Assembly: GCA_036345935.2 (NCBI GenBank)
Contig: JADWOT020000001.1
Span: 19,067,898-19,131,897 of the forward strand
Origin: Taenia hydatigena
Lineage: Eukaryota; Platyhelminthes; Cestoda; Cyclophyllidea; Taeniidae
Direction: 5' to 3'
DNA length: 64,000 nucleotides
Under the pieces are notes generated by a model. The model was not told where the DNA came from. It saw only the letters and a program-made list of their open reading frames with translations, and made no database searches. The number at the start of each line of letters is the position of its first letter. The stretch's first letter is position 1. Positions 12,521 through 22,800 of the stretch are shown here, piece after piece. Both the position numbers and the translations under genes were made by a program.

Positions 12521-13398
12521 AGAGAGCGCAAGGGGACAAAGTTACAGTTACCTTAGTGGTTGGTTTACCGATACCTCCCCATTAAGGTTGTAATCAGAAG
12601 CATTACCTGTCCAAATGGAATCTTAACGTGTCATGATGCATGGGCAGTTAAGAGTTTAATATCTTGCGTCTCGAAGGCTTCCTTGATTACATGGGTGAGT
12701 TTGCCATTCTCGATTATCGCAAGGCAAGCCTTACCTCTACAAGAACAAGTTTTATTCTTCACGTGAGCATATAGTATGCCCAAAAGCATTCCAAACAGTG
12801 AAGCATGGCACTTACATTTATGGTGGAAAGTCTTCCATGCAAATAACTTATGCATTCAGCTTAATTAACTGCAAATCTGAACCTACCTTTAGTCACCAGT
12901 TAGCAGGACTTACCAGGCAAATCTCATATTCTGGACAATCAGAACGCGATGTGTAAGTTTAGAAATGGGGGGTGAGAGTCAGTCAAGGTCCCAAAATCTG
13001 CGTGCAAGATGTTGAGCTCGTATAAGGCGCAACATGCTCCGGGGCGAAAATGCCGAGCATGAAGCAAAATTATCTTTCGTGAACATAAGCTACAGCCATT
13101 AATTTGGGATCACTTTAAGGGCAGCCTACAGCCTTTGTTTTATTCCTATGCTTTGTAGGCTAGAATAGGATTAATAGCACCTTGCTGTTAAAAGGTGATA
13201 GGGCTAGGTCAAGCAGGCCGAATATAGATTTCGAATTCTTCAGTGCACTAAAAACGCCTTTCCTGATGGACAATTTAGAGTACATTACGAAGAATTAGGC
13301 ATTTGAATTGAGGCACATTTTAACCACGTGCCCACTGTGATCAAATTTGTGGCCAAGCGCATGAGGTCGACTACTGCTCTGTATTTTACTCATATGTA
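12521..13398. other. no gene recognised
   Basis: Short frames at 12560-12766 (plus) and 12855-12631 (minus) overlap on opposite strands without splice support. Any duplication signal beyond about 12520 is too weak to follow by eye. Confidence 0.4.
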
Positions 13399-14437
13399 AT
13401 GTTGAGGACGGATCCAGGAGAGCCTCTTACTCACCCATTGAATTTACCACAAGCTCTTTTACGAGACTTCGAGCAATTCGCCATTTTCCTCCTTAAGATG
13501 GCTCTCTGCAGATGCACAGTGTGCTCCACTTTTTTCGCAGACGTCATCCCAGGCCTCAAACACTTAATTCGCGAACACCATAGTAGGCGCCTTTCATTTG
13601 TGGATGTATTATGAGCATGCGTTTCTGTGCATATGCAAATGCACACAAGAAAACGCTGAATTTGTGCATAAGTACTTGTGTTTATGCCTGTTGATTCCGT
13701 GTCTGATTATGAATAAATTAATCGCAGCAAGTGAAACAACTCTTGTTTGATCCAAATTATAATTGGATGCTCAATAGGCAAACGAAGTAGGCGAATGGCA
13801 TCACAGTCTTAGCACCTTATTTTACGTGTGCTTGTCGCTTTTCAGTAATCGTGCAATTGCCTTGTCCGACTTGCCAAACGCGTTACAGATCCTACGGAAG
13901 GCTCTTGTTGCATCAGAAGCGTAAGAGAAATTACCAAACCTCTCCATTATTTTTGCTACGTGCCTTCTCATTTGTCAAAAACCTTCTTTTCAATCTTAGC
14001 TTTGAATCACAGCCTATGTCCTGCCCGCCTCGTTCCATTCGCAAACTTTCGTTCGCTTCTTAGTCATTTCATCGATACCCATATTTGTGAGTGGGATTCT
14101 GTTAACCCTTGATTAAAATCCTCCCTGTGCGCTGCATTTCGGTCGTGGCTTTGGCCTTCCACGCGACCTTCTCCTATACTTGTGTTTTATTTTGCATTGC
14201 TGTAGCTCGAAGAATGGCGAATTCAGAAATGCGCTTTTACTGCACAGAATGCTTTGCAGGGCACCCGGCGTTTGAAGGTTTCTTAGATCATATGAGTTCG
14301 CAACATGTCCGTAAGTATTTCTTCGATAATCAGACTTGTACTGCAATAAGTGCTTGTTGCAACGCCTTAGTTTTCCGTTTTTTGCAGGCATTTGGCACAA
14401 TGTATTTGGTGGAACGCAAACACTCGCAATTTTGTGA
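13399..14437 (+). CDS. C2H2 zinc-finger protein, four exons, about 137 aa
   Basis: Four exons join in frame: 13399-13582, 13846-13920, 14206-14310 and 14388-14437, with stop TGA 14435-14437. All three introns are phase 1 with GT/AG ends and good acceptors (TTTTCAG, TTGCTGTAG, TTTTTTGCAG). The protein starts MLRTDPGEPL. Finger 1 spans the exon 1 end (CTVC, 12 residues, HLIREH). Finger 2 in exon 2 has CPTC and one His after 12 residues but lacks a second His at normal spacing. Finger 3 in exon 3 is complete (CTEC, 12 residues, HMSSQH). Such fingers bind nucleic acid or protein; with only two complete fingers the target cannot be inferred. An upstream exon or further 3' exons are possible: a phase-1 acceptor near 14800 opens another TYRC-containing segment. 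Matching phases make chance unlikely. The start at 13399 is the first in-frame ATG of the conserved region. Confidence 0.6.
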
Positions 14438-15240
14438 GCGAAATCGGCAAGTATTAGCAATGCCTATGTCAATTTATTGCCTTTTTACATTAAAATAATT
14501 ACCAGTAAGGTTAAAGCACTCAGTGCATAGATCTTAAATATGCACATCGCAAAGAATTCTTTGGAGAAGGTCTGACCATGTAAAATTAATTGGGCGTCGC
14601 CAGAGTGATACGATAAGGCGAACATCGTATTGCATTGCGTTACGTCAGACCGCATCGGTATTGTGGATAGCTTAGACGATGCCACAGTAATGCCACATTG
14701 CCGACAATTGGGCGTGTATCTGTAAACCACTAGGCATTTTAATGAAATATGCACACGCATTTTTAAATACAATAACCAAAATCTTTTTGCTTGCTTTTAG
14801 AGTTCTCTAATGAGATGTCTCAGCTTACCACCTACAGATGTAGACTTGGCTATGTGCTCTGCGAGTAGATACGTGCTTAATGTTTGGCAGGAATGTTGCA
14901 ACTACTACTTCCGTTTTTTTTATCCTGATCGCTGCTACACGCAAGGGTGGGTTTCTATCAAAGCGTTAGAAAATTGATGCAAAAATGCGAAATTTTACAA
15001 CGTATTTGAATGGATGCAGCATGGGAAATAGGGTCAGAGTTGTAAAAATAGCGTGTTGTTGCCCATTTTGAGGTTTTACAATGCAACATGACACAAGTCC
15101 TTACTGTCAATAAAATTGAGCATCAAAATTCTCAGGATTTCACTGCGAACATTGATGTGGTCAGTCCATTCCAAGGTGTGCATTAGGGTCATATCTAATA
15201 ATAACCTCGTGAGCGGAGATTATGCACTGCCAGATAAGCA
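14438..15240 (+). other. 3' flank of the zinc-finger gene, shared with its paralog
   Basis: Parts of this stretch match 19500-20060: the segments around 14628-14660, 14790-14860, 14960-15060 and 15190-15230 have diverged counterparts in the same order. A GCTTTTAG acceptor at about 14800 opens 55-60 codons in one frame. In the phase-1 frame it gives TTYRCRLGYVLCE before a stop, which could be a remnant finger exon. I cannot tell whether it is still spliced. Confidence 0.4.
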
Positions 15241-15380
15241 CAATTTAGTCCTTCGAAATTGGTATGGCACCTGCCACGCCAATGAACGTTGATAACCATT
15301 GAATTCGTAGCAGAGAACAAAGACGCAATAAGAGTGGCGATAAAACAGAGACACTGGACATTATTGCCTCATACGATTAG

Positions 15381-15724
15381 GGCAGACATCGAATGGCAGT
15401 GGGCTTCGGGAAGTGTGTCAATCGGAAGACGATAAAATAGATGGGTTCAGCCAAGACGGTGGGGTAACTGGAGTCGCTGAAACAGATGAGGCGAACTTTG
15501 TATGTATCAGCCTTGCGCGCTCAACCAAACAAAAGCTGTGTAAGCATTTCGACGTTGGCATGATCTGGTGCCAGAATCCAGATTTGGGCAATTTATATGA
15601 TAAGTACGAGCAACGTTTTGTAAAAGACGCAGGTTTTTTTTCCAAGTTAGGTGGCATTTATAGCTCTGGCTGGATCAAGGAAATGCATGGCATAAATTTT
15701 AACAAAATCGCCACTTGCCACTCA
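15381..15724 (+). CDS. candidate internal exon, unknown protein (about 114 codons)
   Basis: The frame is open from 15344 and has strongly protein-like composition, including LYDKYEQRFVKDAGFF and LGGIYSSGWIKEMHG. It ends at a near-perfect donor (CTCA then GTAAGT) after 15724, in phase 0. A likely acceptor is the TTGCCTCATACGATTAG ending at 15380. The donor is followed 30 nt later by TTTTTATTATAG, which would give a very short intron into a further open segment. I recognise no family. It lies about 1 kb after the zinc-finger exons on the same strand, but I found no evidence that they are one gene. Confidence 0.45.
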
Positions 15725-15962
15725 GTAAGTGGCTAGCGTCCATTTTTATTATAGGCAGCCCTTAAACTGAAAATTCTGCCAATGACATTACCGAGGTGAA
15801 GTTAGTGTAAAATGGAAGCTATCATCCATGATTAAGGAATTCTCATACCTCTTTACCTACACACGCTTTCGACAGCTGCATTAACTTTCGGCGAGCACAA
15901 TCTGTCGCCTCAATTCAAAATTTACACTGAATACTAGTCGAGTAATTTACCGTCGACACACA

Positions 15963-16118
15963 ATGATCGCTTCTTTAAGGTTCAAAGGTGAAGATGATGA
16001 TCTTGACCAGGAGGATTGTCTCACTCATAAGAAAGCGGGAAAGCTTGTCTGCAGACTTACTGACACTGGAGTTTTGTACCAAACCTACATCACATCTCAG
16101 CTATCACAAGCGAAATGA
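15963..16118 (+). CDS. candidate small ORF or exon, 51 codons, unknown
   Basis: This ATG-to-TGA frame starts MIASLRFKGEDDDLDQED and continues with KAGKLVCRLTDTGVLYQTY, a charged, soluble protein-like composition. An AAAG-GTGAAG donor-like site at about 15987 and an alternative frame across the same start offer a competing spliced reading. It may be a downstream exon of the gene with the exon at 15381-15724. No domain is recognised. Confidence 0.35.
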   Translation: MIASLRFKGEDDDLDQEDCLTHKKAGKLVCRLTDTGVLYQTYITSQLSQAK

Positions 16119-17888
16119 TAGCAGGTTGTCATTGAACAAGTTGAATGACTACAGATGCAATTTCGCTTGTCAAATCATTTCTCCAGGAGCAAATGGTCTC
16201 TGATTCGGCACATTATAGCAGCATCTGCTCAAGGAACCACCGTGCTTAATTGCCAATCTAGGGAGTGCACCTGGTGGTGATTTTTTAAATTTGCACCATG
16301 AGCACCTGCCAGCATGTACCATCAGATACCTCAAACAATTTCACCCTTTGCATTATCCCACCGGATGCAAGTGCACCACAAGCAATAGAACAATCTTGTC
16401 TGCTTCAGTTTTGTTGCATTATTCGTTATAATTATTCCCAACTAAGTTTGTGAATAAGTACGTAAAACGCTCACCCACTGTTGATTTAACAGCGTTCCTT
16501 CGACTTACTTCCTATATGCACTGCCTAAATTAAAGAAGATTGTATTCTAGTTAAATTGTACTTACACTGATAAGTTGTGCTGGCAAAGCAAGCTGACAAG
16601 GATGTTGCAACAGCAGGAGCGTAACGTTTTGTACAAATACGCATTGTTGCTATGCTTGTGCATGGTCAGGCTCGTTCTAGAGCTACCTTGAAGCCAAAAG
16701 AAGACAATACACGAGCGTAACATACGTGGCGCACAAAGTAGGGATTAGGACTAATAACCTAGCTCAAAAGATAGCCCACTTTGTCACAGCGCAAAGGCAA
16801 ATGTCAAAAGTAGCTCCTTTTTGAATATCGAGTGCTAAATGTGGCCTATAACTTGCCTTGAGCTTCTTCCATGACCTCCCTTCTGATCAACTTATGAGGT
16901 TGGCCATTGCATACCAGTAGGTTGTGTGAGAATAACACCTACGAGCCAACGCTTTAGCAATCAAAATGCATACAAACGAAAATATGCTTGATCCCAACTT
17001 GAGTACTCATTTTTGGCGATTTGACTTCATCTGACGCGCTGGGAAGCCGAGAGAGTGTGTATGTTACCACGCGTCACCATCTTTATTCGTAGGAGTACTG
17101 ACCTAATAGCGAAGAACTCTATTAATGTGCACGACCGTATTTGTTGATGCAAATAAGGCTCGAAGCGTATGGAGAAGGCTTAGTGGAAGCACCCTCCACC
17201 TTATACCGAAGGCAGGTTAGTACGAAGTAGAATATAAGAGACTGCATTTCATTTGATCAATGCTTTCAGAAATGCAGATGAATAAACAGAGAAATTATGA
17301 CGGTGACTGAGGGGACTTGCACACGATTCAATGCAGCAGTACGTCAAAATGCAGAAAGTCTGGTGTACAAATGGAAGCTCATATCACTCAGCACTAACAC
17401 AATGACTGCAACCGTTTGCCCCTTTACTTACTTTGTTACCATCTGCACCGTTTTCGGATTCTCTATTTCATTCTACTCTGTCTTATTCCCTAATCCTCCC
17501 TTCTAACCCATGAGCAAATTTTACGGCACTGGAGTGACCTCAAATGACGGGCGAGAGGCCCAATGGGGCAACGAAGCCACCCATAAGTTTACTTCCTTTT
17601 GCCCACCACTCCACCACACACCCTGAAAAAAACACTTCTAAATGATTCTACTTTGTATCTACAAATAAATATCACGCTCACGCACACAGCTGCGACTACA
17701 TACTGCTTCGCAATTCGCGTCATCTCTCCTATTCTAAGGTCGTTGTCCGCTCTTGACGGACTAACCAACAACTCACTTTGACTCATCAATAATTTGCTTC
17801 ACATTAAGAGGTGATGTATTAGTGTGCAATTGTCCACCACCACCGCCGCCGTTCTATGCTTCAACAGACAGTACCACCTTCGATGGTG
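16119..17888. other. no gene recognised
   Basis: AT-rich, with only short unsupported frames (for example 17297-17506 and 17599-17781). The short Pro-encoding run at 17833-17850 falls on the strand opposite the candidate exon that follows. Confidence 0.4.
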
Positions 17889-18140
17889 TCAGTTCGCAGG
17901 ATGCTGTCCACTCATGCGTATGCGGATTTTACACCGACTCACATGTCTTATCACTTGCAGAGGTTGTACTATACATCCGCGTTTTGAACACTTCCTCTCC
18001 GCAGATGTCTTTGCAGGAGCAAGCTGATGTGGATGTCTCCCAGTCATACCACCATCGTCCTCACTTGAAGCATCACCAGCACTGATGGCGAAACAACCAC
18101 GACTAGCCCCTTCGTCTCCACCTCTTCCTCCTCTCACCAT
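17889..18140 (-). CDS. candidate exon, Gly/Ser/Asp-rich, unknown
   Basis: An open minus-strand frame begins with MVRGGRGGDEGASRG and has an acidic SAGDASSEDDGG stretch, then a basic part. It lies 30 nt downstream, in reading direction, of the frame at 18537-18172, after a TTCACTAG acceptor-like site. No donor in the upstream exon gives a matching phase, so the join is unproven. The plus strand is also open here, but that frame is Pro/His-rich and looks like the shadow. Confidence 0.3.
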   Translation of the reverse strand: MVRGGRGGDEGASRGCFAISAGDASSEDDGGMTGRHPHQLAPAKTSAERKCSKRGCIVQPLQVIRHVSRCKIRIRMSGQHPAN

Positions 18141-18171
18141 AACCAGCCTAGTGAACTTTTACCCAGCACTT

Positions 18172-18537
18172 TTAAGCTAAAAAGTTCACTTGAGTAAAGT
18201 CACCGTTGGAAGGGATCAAACATGTTTCTCCTACATTGGAGTCCTTGCATAGTGAATTCCCCTCGCTCCTTTTCACTATGTGAGGACCAGCTTTGCCAAG
18301 ATTCGCGTCAAACTTGACAGCAATCAGTCTTGACACTGGATTCTGACTATGCATACCCTGGCGAGCATAATTTAGCATCCAGCCCCTTCCCATTGGGTTA
18401 GGGGGCGCTGCATTTGATGCACTAGAAACGTAGCGCTTGCATTGCCGATAATCTTGCCAGTCAATTTCGGATCCTTGGGTCACTAGTCGGGTTCTCATCC
18501 TTTCGACCAAAGCGCAGTCGCAAAATTCACTTATGTG
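18172..18537 (-). CDS. candidate exon, unknown soluble protein (about 121 codons)
   Basis: The minus-strand frame is open from about 18537 to the stop at 18172. It reads like a real protein: EFCDCALVERMRTRLVTQ, then GSEIDWQDYRQCKRYV, then PNPMGRGWMLNYARQG and a Lys/Gly-rich end. Cys residues are spaced through the first third. There is no signal peptide or membrane segment. I recognise no family. Possible donors near the end (AACG-GTGACT, CTCAA-GTGAAC) suggest it continues into 18140-17889, but the phases do not fit cleanly. It has no counterpart in the surrounding duplications. Confidence 0.45.
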   Translation of the reverse strand, partial: HISEFCDCALVERMRTRLVTQGSEIDWQDYRQCKRYVSSASNAAPPNPMGRGWMLNYARQGMHSQNPVSRLIAVKFDANLGKAGPHIVKRSEGNSLCKDSNVGETCLIPSNGDFTQVNFLA

Positions 18538-18989
18538 AACTCACGTTGCTGCATTTGCTAATGATTAATAAATGCTCTTCTGCTGATAAAGCGACCTCGT
18601 CGATATGCTCATTAGTTACAATCTTTGAAAATCGCCAAGGCAAGGGCACGCCAACGAGGAGGCATATGTTTAATAGGCAGATTAATGGGTGTAGAGGAGT
18701 CAAGAGGATAGGAAAATCTTTAGCAATAATGGGTTTTGGATCACTTGATGCGCCAGCCCATAACCTATTATTTTAGCCCCATGCACTGTGCACTGGTAGG
18801 CAGTTTTAATCCGCTGCTGACAAGAAAGCGATGTTTTTGTTTAAGCATGCTAGAATATAGTCTTCCAAAATATCCGGTATGGCAAGTCTAACTTAGAGAA
18901 CTATTTCTTATCTTTCAAATATGCTTGAATCACTTGCCTGCAAAGTACAAGGTTTTGACCCTGCACGCAACCATTGCTCCTCTGCTCAT

Positions 18990-20060
18990 TGACCACATAT
19001 AATACTGAGAGCAGACATGGAAGATACCCTTGCTTACCCGTTTAATTTATCTCAGTCTCATTTACAGAGCTTAGCGCAGCTCTATATTCTCTTCACTAAA
19101 ACGCATGTCTACAGATGCACAGTGTGCTTCGCTCAATTCAGATGGGTCATCCTAATGCTCTTGCAATTGGCTCCCGACCATCTTTGTAAGTGCCGTTCAT
19201 TTTTGAAAACATTTCTCCGCTTACAATTATTTCCGTACACATGATTCCAAACATAATTTAGAGCTTAAACTTGTGCAAAAATGTGTTAACGCAGAGTTTT
19301 TATGTCAGCCTGAGAATAAACAAGGCGTTTTAAGCAGGACAACTCCCGTTGTAGTCCAAATGACGAGAACTCAGTCAACTATTAGTCAACTCAAATAAAA
19401 TGCATCACGACTTTAGAACCTTATGCTACTTATGCTTAACGTGTTTCAGCAATCTTGGATCTGCGTTGTCCGGTGTGCTCATTACCTTACAGAACCTTCG
19501 AGATGCAATGTATTGCATTATGTCACACCATATTGCATCGATAGTGCAATTGTTTCTGGTGATGAGGCAATAGCGTCACAAAAGCAACAGATGGGTGTTT
19601 ATGTTTAGAAAACTCCATTTTTAAGCGGCTTGTAAGCGTAAATGCAAGTGTATTGATCAAAATTTGTTCGCTTGTGTTTTGGGGCTCTTCAACGAGCTAC
19701 CTTAACCTACCTCTTAGAGACGTACACTCATCCAAGTGATTTGGAAGTAAGCATGCGCCTAAAAAAGAGGCAGTTTTGCGATTTCGACTGTTAATTTTCC
19801 TGTTCGTCATTGCACGCAGGCATGGGTTTCCGCTAAGTTATCGGGGATTTGAGGTAAAAATGCGAAATCGTTCAAAACAACGAAACAAATGCGGCATGAA
19901 TAACAGGGATTTTGCTATTATTTGGGTTTGCTCAAGCTAATCACCATTTAATATTATTCAAGGTAAAAATTTATAGCTTTCATTGCCAACATTAAACCAT
20001 ATCTAGTAATATCTACATGAGTGAAGAACATGCACTGTGATGCGCATGCAAATTAGCGGA
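18990..20060 (+). pseudogene. decayed or truncated paralog of the 13.4-kb zinc-finger gene
   Basis: Exon 1 equivalent 19017-19185 reads MEDTLAYPFNLSQ and keeps the GTAAGT donor in the same phase 1. Exon 2 equivalent starts after TGTTTCAG at 19450 and runs to an in-frame TAG at 19542-19544. In finger 1 the CTVC pair is kept, but the first zinc-binding His position reads Gln (LLQLAPDH), and finger 2 has lost its His at the normal position. No exon 3 equivalent is evident, and the GTAAG donor after exon 2 is gone. Similarity continues beyond the exons to about 20060, matching 14.6-15.24 kb, so this is a DNA duplication with introns. It could still make a short protein of about 86 residues, but not a working finger array. 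Confidence 0.6.
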
Positions 20061-20870
20061 CCCTACGACTCGATCCCAAACATCTTGGCAGATTAGAGAT
20101 TGTACATTAAGATGCCCAGTAATCCTTGCATCCCCTCAGCGGGCACGTGTGATACGAGACCACCGACCACGGTGTGGGGATCGCCTTCACCTAGATCCAT
20201 CTTACAAAAGAAAGTAAGAAGAGAAATGACTACATGGAGGTCGAAATAAGGATAAAGTCATTCCAAAAGTCACAGAAAGCTTAGAGGATTTCACAGACGA
20301 TAGCACGAGATAACAAAATTGGCATAATATACCAAAATTTTTAAGAAGCAGGGCTCCTGAAGAATACGAACAACGAAATAAAAAAGCCGCTTTTAGGACC
20401 ATATCTGCGCCACTAAATAATCAGTCAGTCATGCAGATAGATCAGCCACCCTGAAGTGCCAAAATGGCTTATCGCTGGTATTCTGTTTACAACTTTGGGA
20501 AAATATGAGAGGACTTCGTAAATTTCCAATTTATCCTGTACTTCAAAATGCTAAGCTATCTGCCGACAATATGGTTAGCATTAACTAAGAAGTATTCGTA
20601 GAGAATATAAAGTAGTTCATATTTGGGTTCTAAATAAATAGAATTAGTTAGAGCTGTTGGAAATTAAATATGCTTTAAATCAGCCCACTAAAATAGTTGA
20701 AGTATGCATTACTAAACACGAATGCAAGAAATTTAAATAATCGGTTAAAATGAAACCTCCTGCTGAATTCAGTAAAAGTCTAAAGCGTGAAAAACTTCAT
20801 TGGCTGTTGAGCAAATGCGTGATAAGAAATGGAATGGCTGTGAAAGGCGCACGAGTGAGTAGGGAAGAAA
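20061..20870. other. no gene recognised
   Basis: AT-rich spacer with no frame that I can support. Confidence 0.4.
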
Positions 20871-20879
20871 GCGGATGAA

Positions 20880-22800
20880 TGAGGAGGAGGGTAATGTTGG
20901 GCAGGGAGTAAATAAGTACAGAGCAGTCGAGTAAGCCAGCAACCTCTCGCGGGCTCGCTACTATGGTCAAGCACGCATGCACTAACCCTCACCGACGTAG
21001 CACTACCTTGATGGCTGGACGGACACCAGAGGTCTCTGCGTCGTACCATCGCCTGCGTCCTGTCAAGCAACTTTACTGCTTATGTCTGCTGCTATTATTT
21101 GAGCCACCTTATTCTATGCTTCCAAATTACGAAGCATAATTTTTATATTTTATTTGTGCAATTATTGTTGTTCAATGGCAATTCGCAGTCATTTTAAGCC
21201 CTAAAGAACGGATTATATGGAGTTTTTTCCATTTATCCATTTTTATGGCCTGTCTCGCGGAGGATAGTCATGAGAATATTGTATCAAGCCAATGGTGCGT
21301 TTAGCGTAGTGGGAAAATGTCTCAGTGTAACTGGAGGCAATTTTAACAAGAAGACAAAATAGGGAGAAGATGCGTATCATTTCGTCACTCCCTGTAATCA
21401 GCTACCCTCAATAACGAGTGAGTGAACGGGCTGTTGGGTGGTGCGATTATTGCGCAGGGTTGTGTGCTTTCCAACATCCAAGCGCTAGCCAGCATGAAGT
21501 GGCTAATTAAGTGCTTGACTGCAAGACTCACTTTCTCTCTGAGCCTTTTCAGGGTCATCACAAGCAGGATTGTTGACTAGGTGATGTGCTGGTGAATGAG
21601 ATAATAGCTGGCTGAAATTCCTGTGCCTAACTGTTTTGAGTGTGGAACCATAGAGGCGAGTGGGAAAGCTATGGCATTCAGAACTATCACTGACATTTTG
21701 GTGGACACGGTGTTTCGTTCCATGTCTTGCACGCGATCCCACGACGTACCAGTCGGCTGGTGGCCATTTAAATTTTCATGGTATTCGTGGCCTTTTCCTT
21801 TCACTTATTCTCTTCAAGTTCTGTCAGGTTGGACTTTGACGCCTTTTAAAGGAATATGAATCATGTAGTTGTATATGACCCCAGTAATTGCGTCGTGCTG
21901 GTTGCTTCTGCCCCATACGCTGTATGGCATGATCACCTCGCGAATTAATCTTTGATTCAGCTTTGTTGTGCTGAAGAAAATTGTTGCGAGTCGTTCGACC
22001 TTACCCAAGCCATGATCCTAGCTTCTTCCTACACATAGATCCTGTTCGCAACAATCCACTTCCGCCGACACTATGTCTATGTCATCCCGACATTGGTAGC
22101 GCCTTCGAGGTCACAATGAGTGGCCAAGTTATCCGTCTCTACCTTAAGTGCTGCACCCAAATTGCATTTCATCGTTTAATTTGATTTGTGGAGCATGTTA
22201 TCGCTTGCCTGTTTCAAAATTGTCATAAGCGCAGAAAGGGTGCCTTTTATTGATAAGCTTTTGAGTGAATTTGCACACCATTCCCTTTGCGCTTGATCTC
22301 TTCAAAGACTGTCAGATTGGACTGTGGTGCCTTGTAATGGGAATGCGAATCATAAAGCTTATATGACCCCAGTTTTGCTCTGCACTGGTTCCTTTTTGTC
22401 TCCACAGTCTGTATGATGTGAGCATCTCTGGAATTAATGTTTGATTCAGGGCTAATTACGAACTTATGTGTGTTTTTCCTGTCTCATGGTACAGTTATTC
22501 TAGTAACCGCGAAAGAAAAATGATTTCTAGTAGTATATTAAACTGGATCGGAGAGCATTTTTAAGGTGAATGTTTTCTTCGTAGGAGCAGCTATTATGAT
22601 TCCGTTGTTTTTGAACTTTGGACACATTTTGCAGATGTAGTCCTGTAGGGTGAGACAAGTGCTTAAAGGTGTCGTTGTTTATGTTTGTACCTACTATATT
22701 TCTCTAATGACAAGGGAAAGAAGTCGGCATCCATCTCATCCCCATTGCTAATTGAGGATCTAGTGAATTCTTAAGAAAAACAGCAACGGCTTGACGGCAC
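20880..22800 (+). repeat. direct duplication, first copy
   Basis: Segments 20880-21080 and 21270-22800 match 31070-31290 and 32685-34142 in the same order and orientation. Anchors are the AGTGTAACTGGAGGCAATTT motif, ACGAGTGA, the TTGGTGGACACGGTGTTT motif, CTGGATCGGAGAGCATTT and CATCCATCTCATCCC. Each copy contains an internal repeat of about 165 bp with period about 490 bp (here 21800-21965 and 22290-22460), anchored by CTGTCAG, TATATGACCCCAGT and AATTAAT-TTTGATTCAG. Frames do not stay open across copies, so it looks non-coding. Confidence 0.8.

Noticed and set aside
17822..18085. Plus-strand Pro/His-rich frame
   Set aside because: It is antisense to the better minus-strand candidate and low in complexity.
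19423..19608. Separate plus-strand ATG frame
   Set aside because: It covers the exon 2 copy of the zinc-finger paralog in a different frame. The frame matching the parent gene is the meaningful one.
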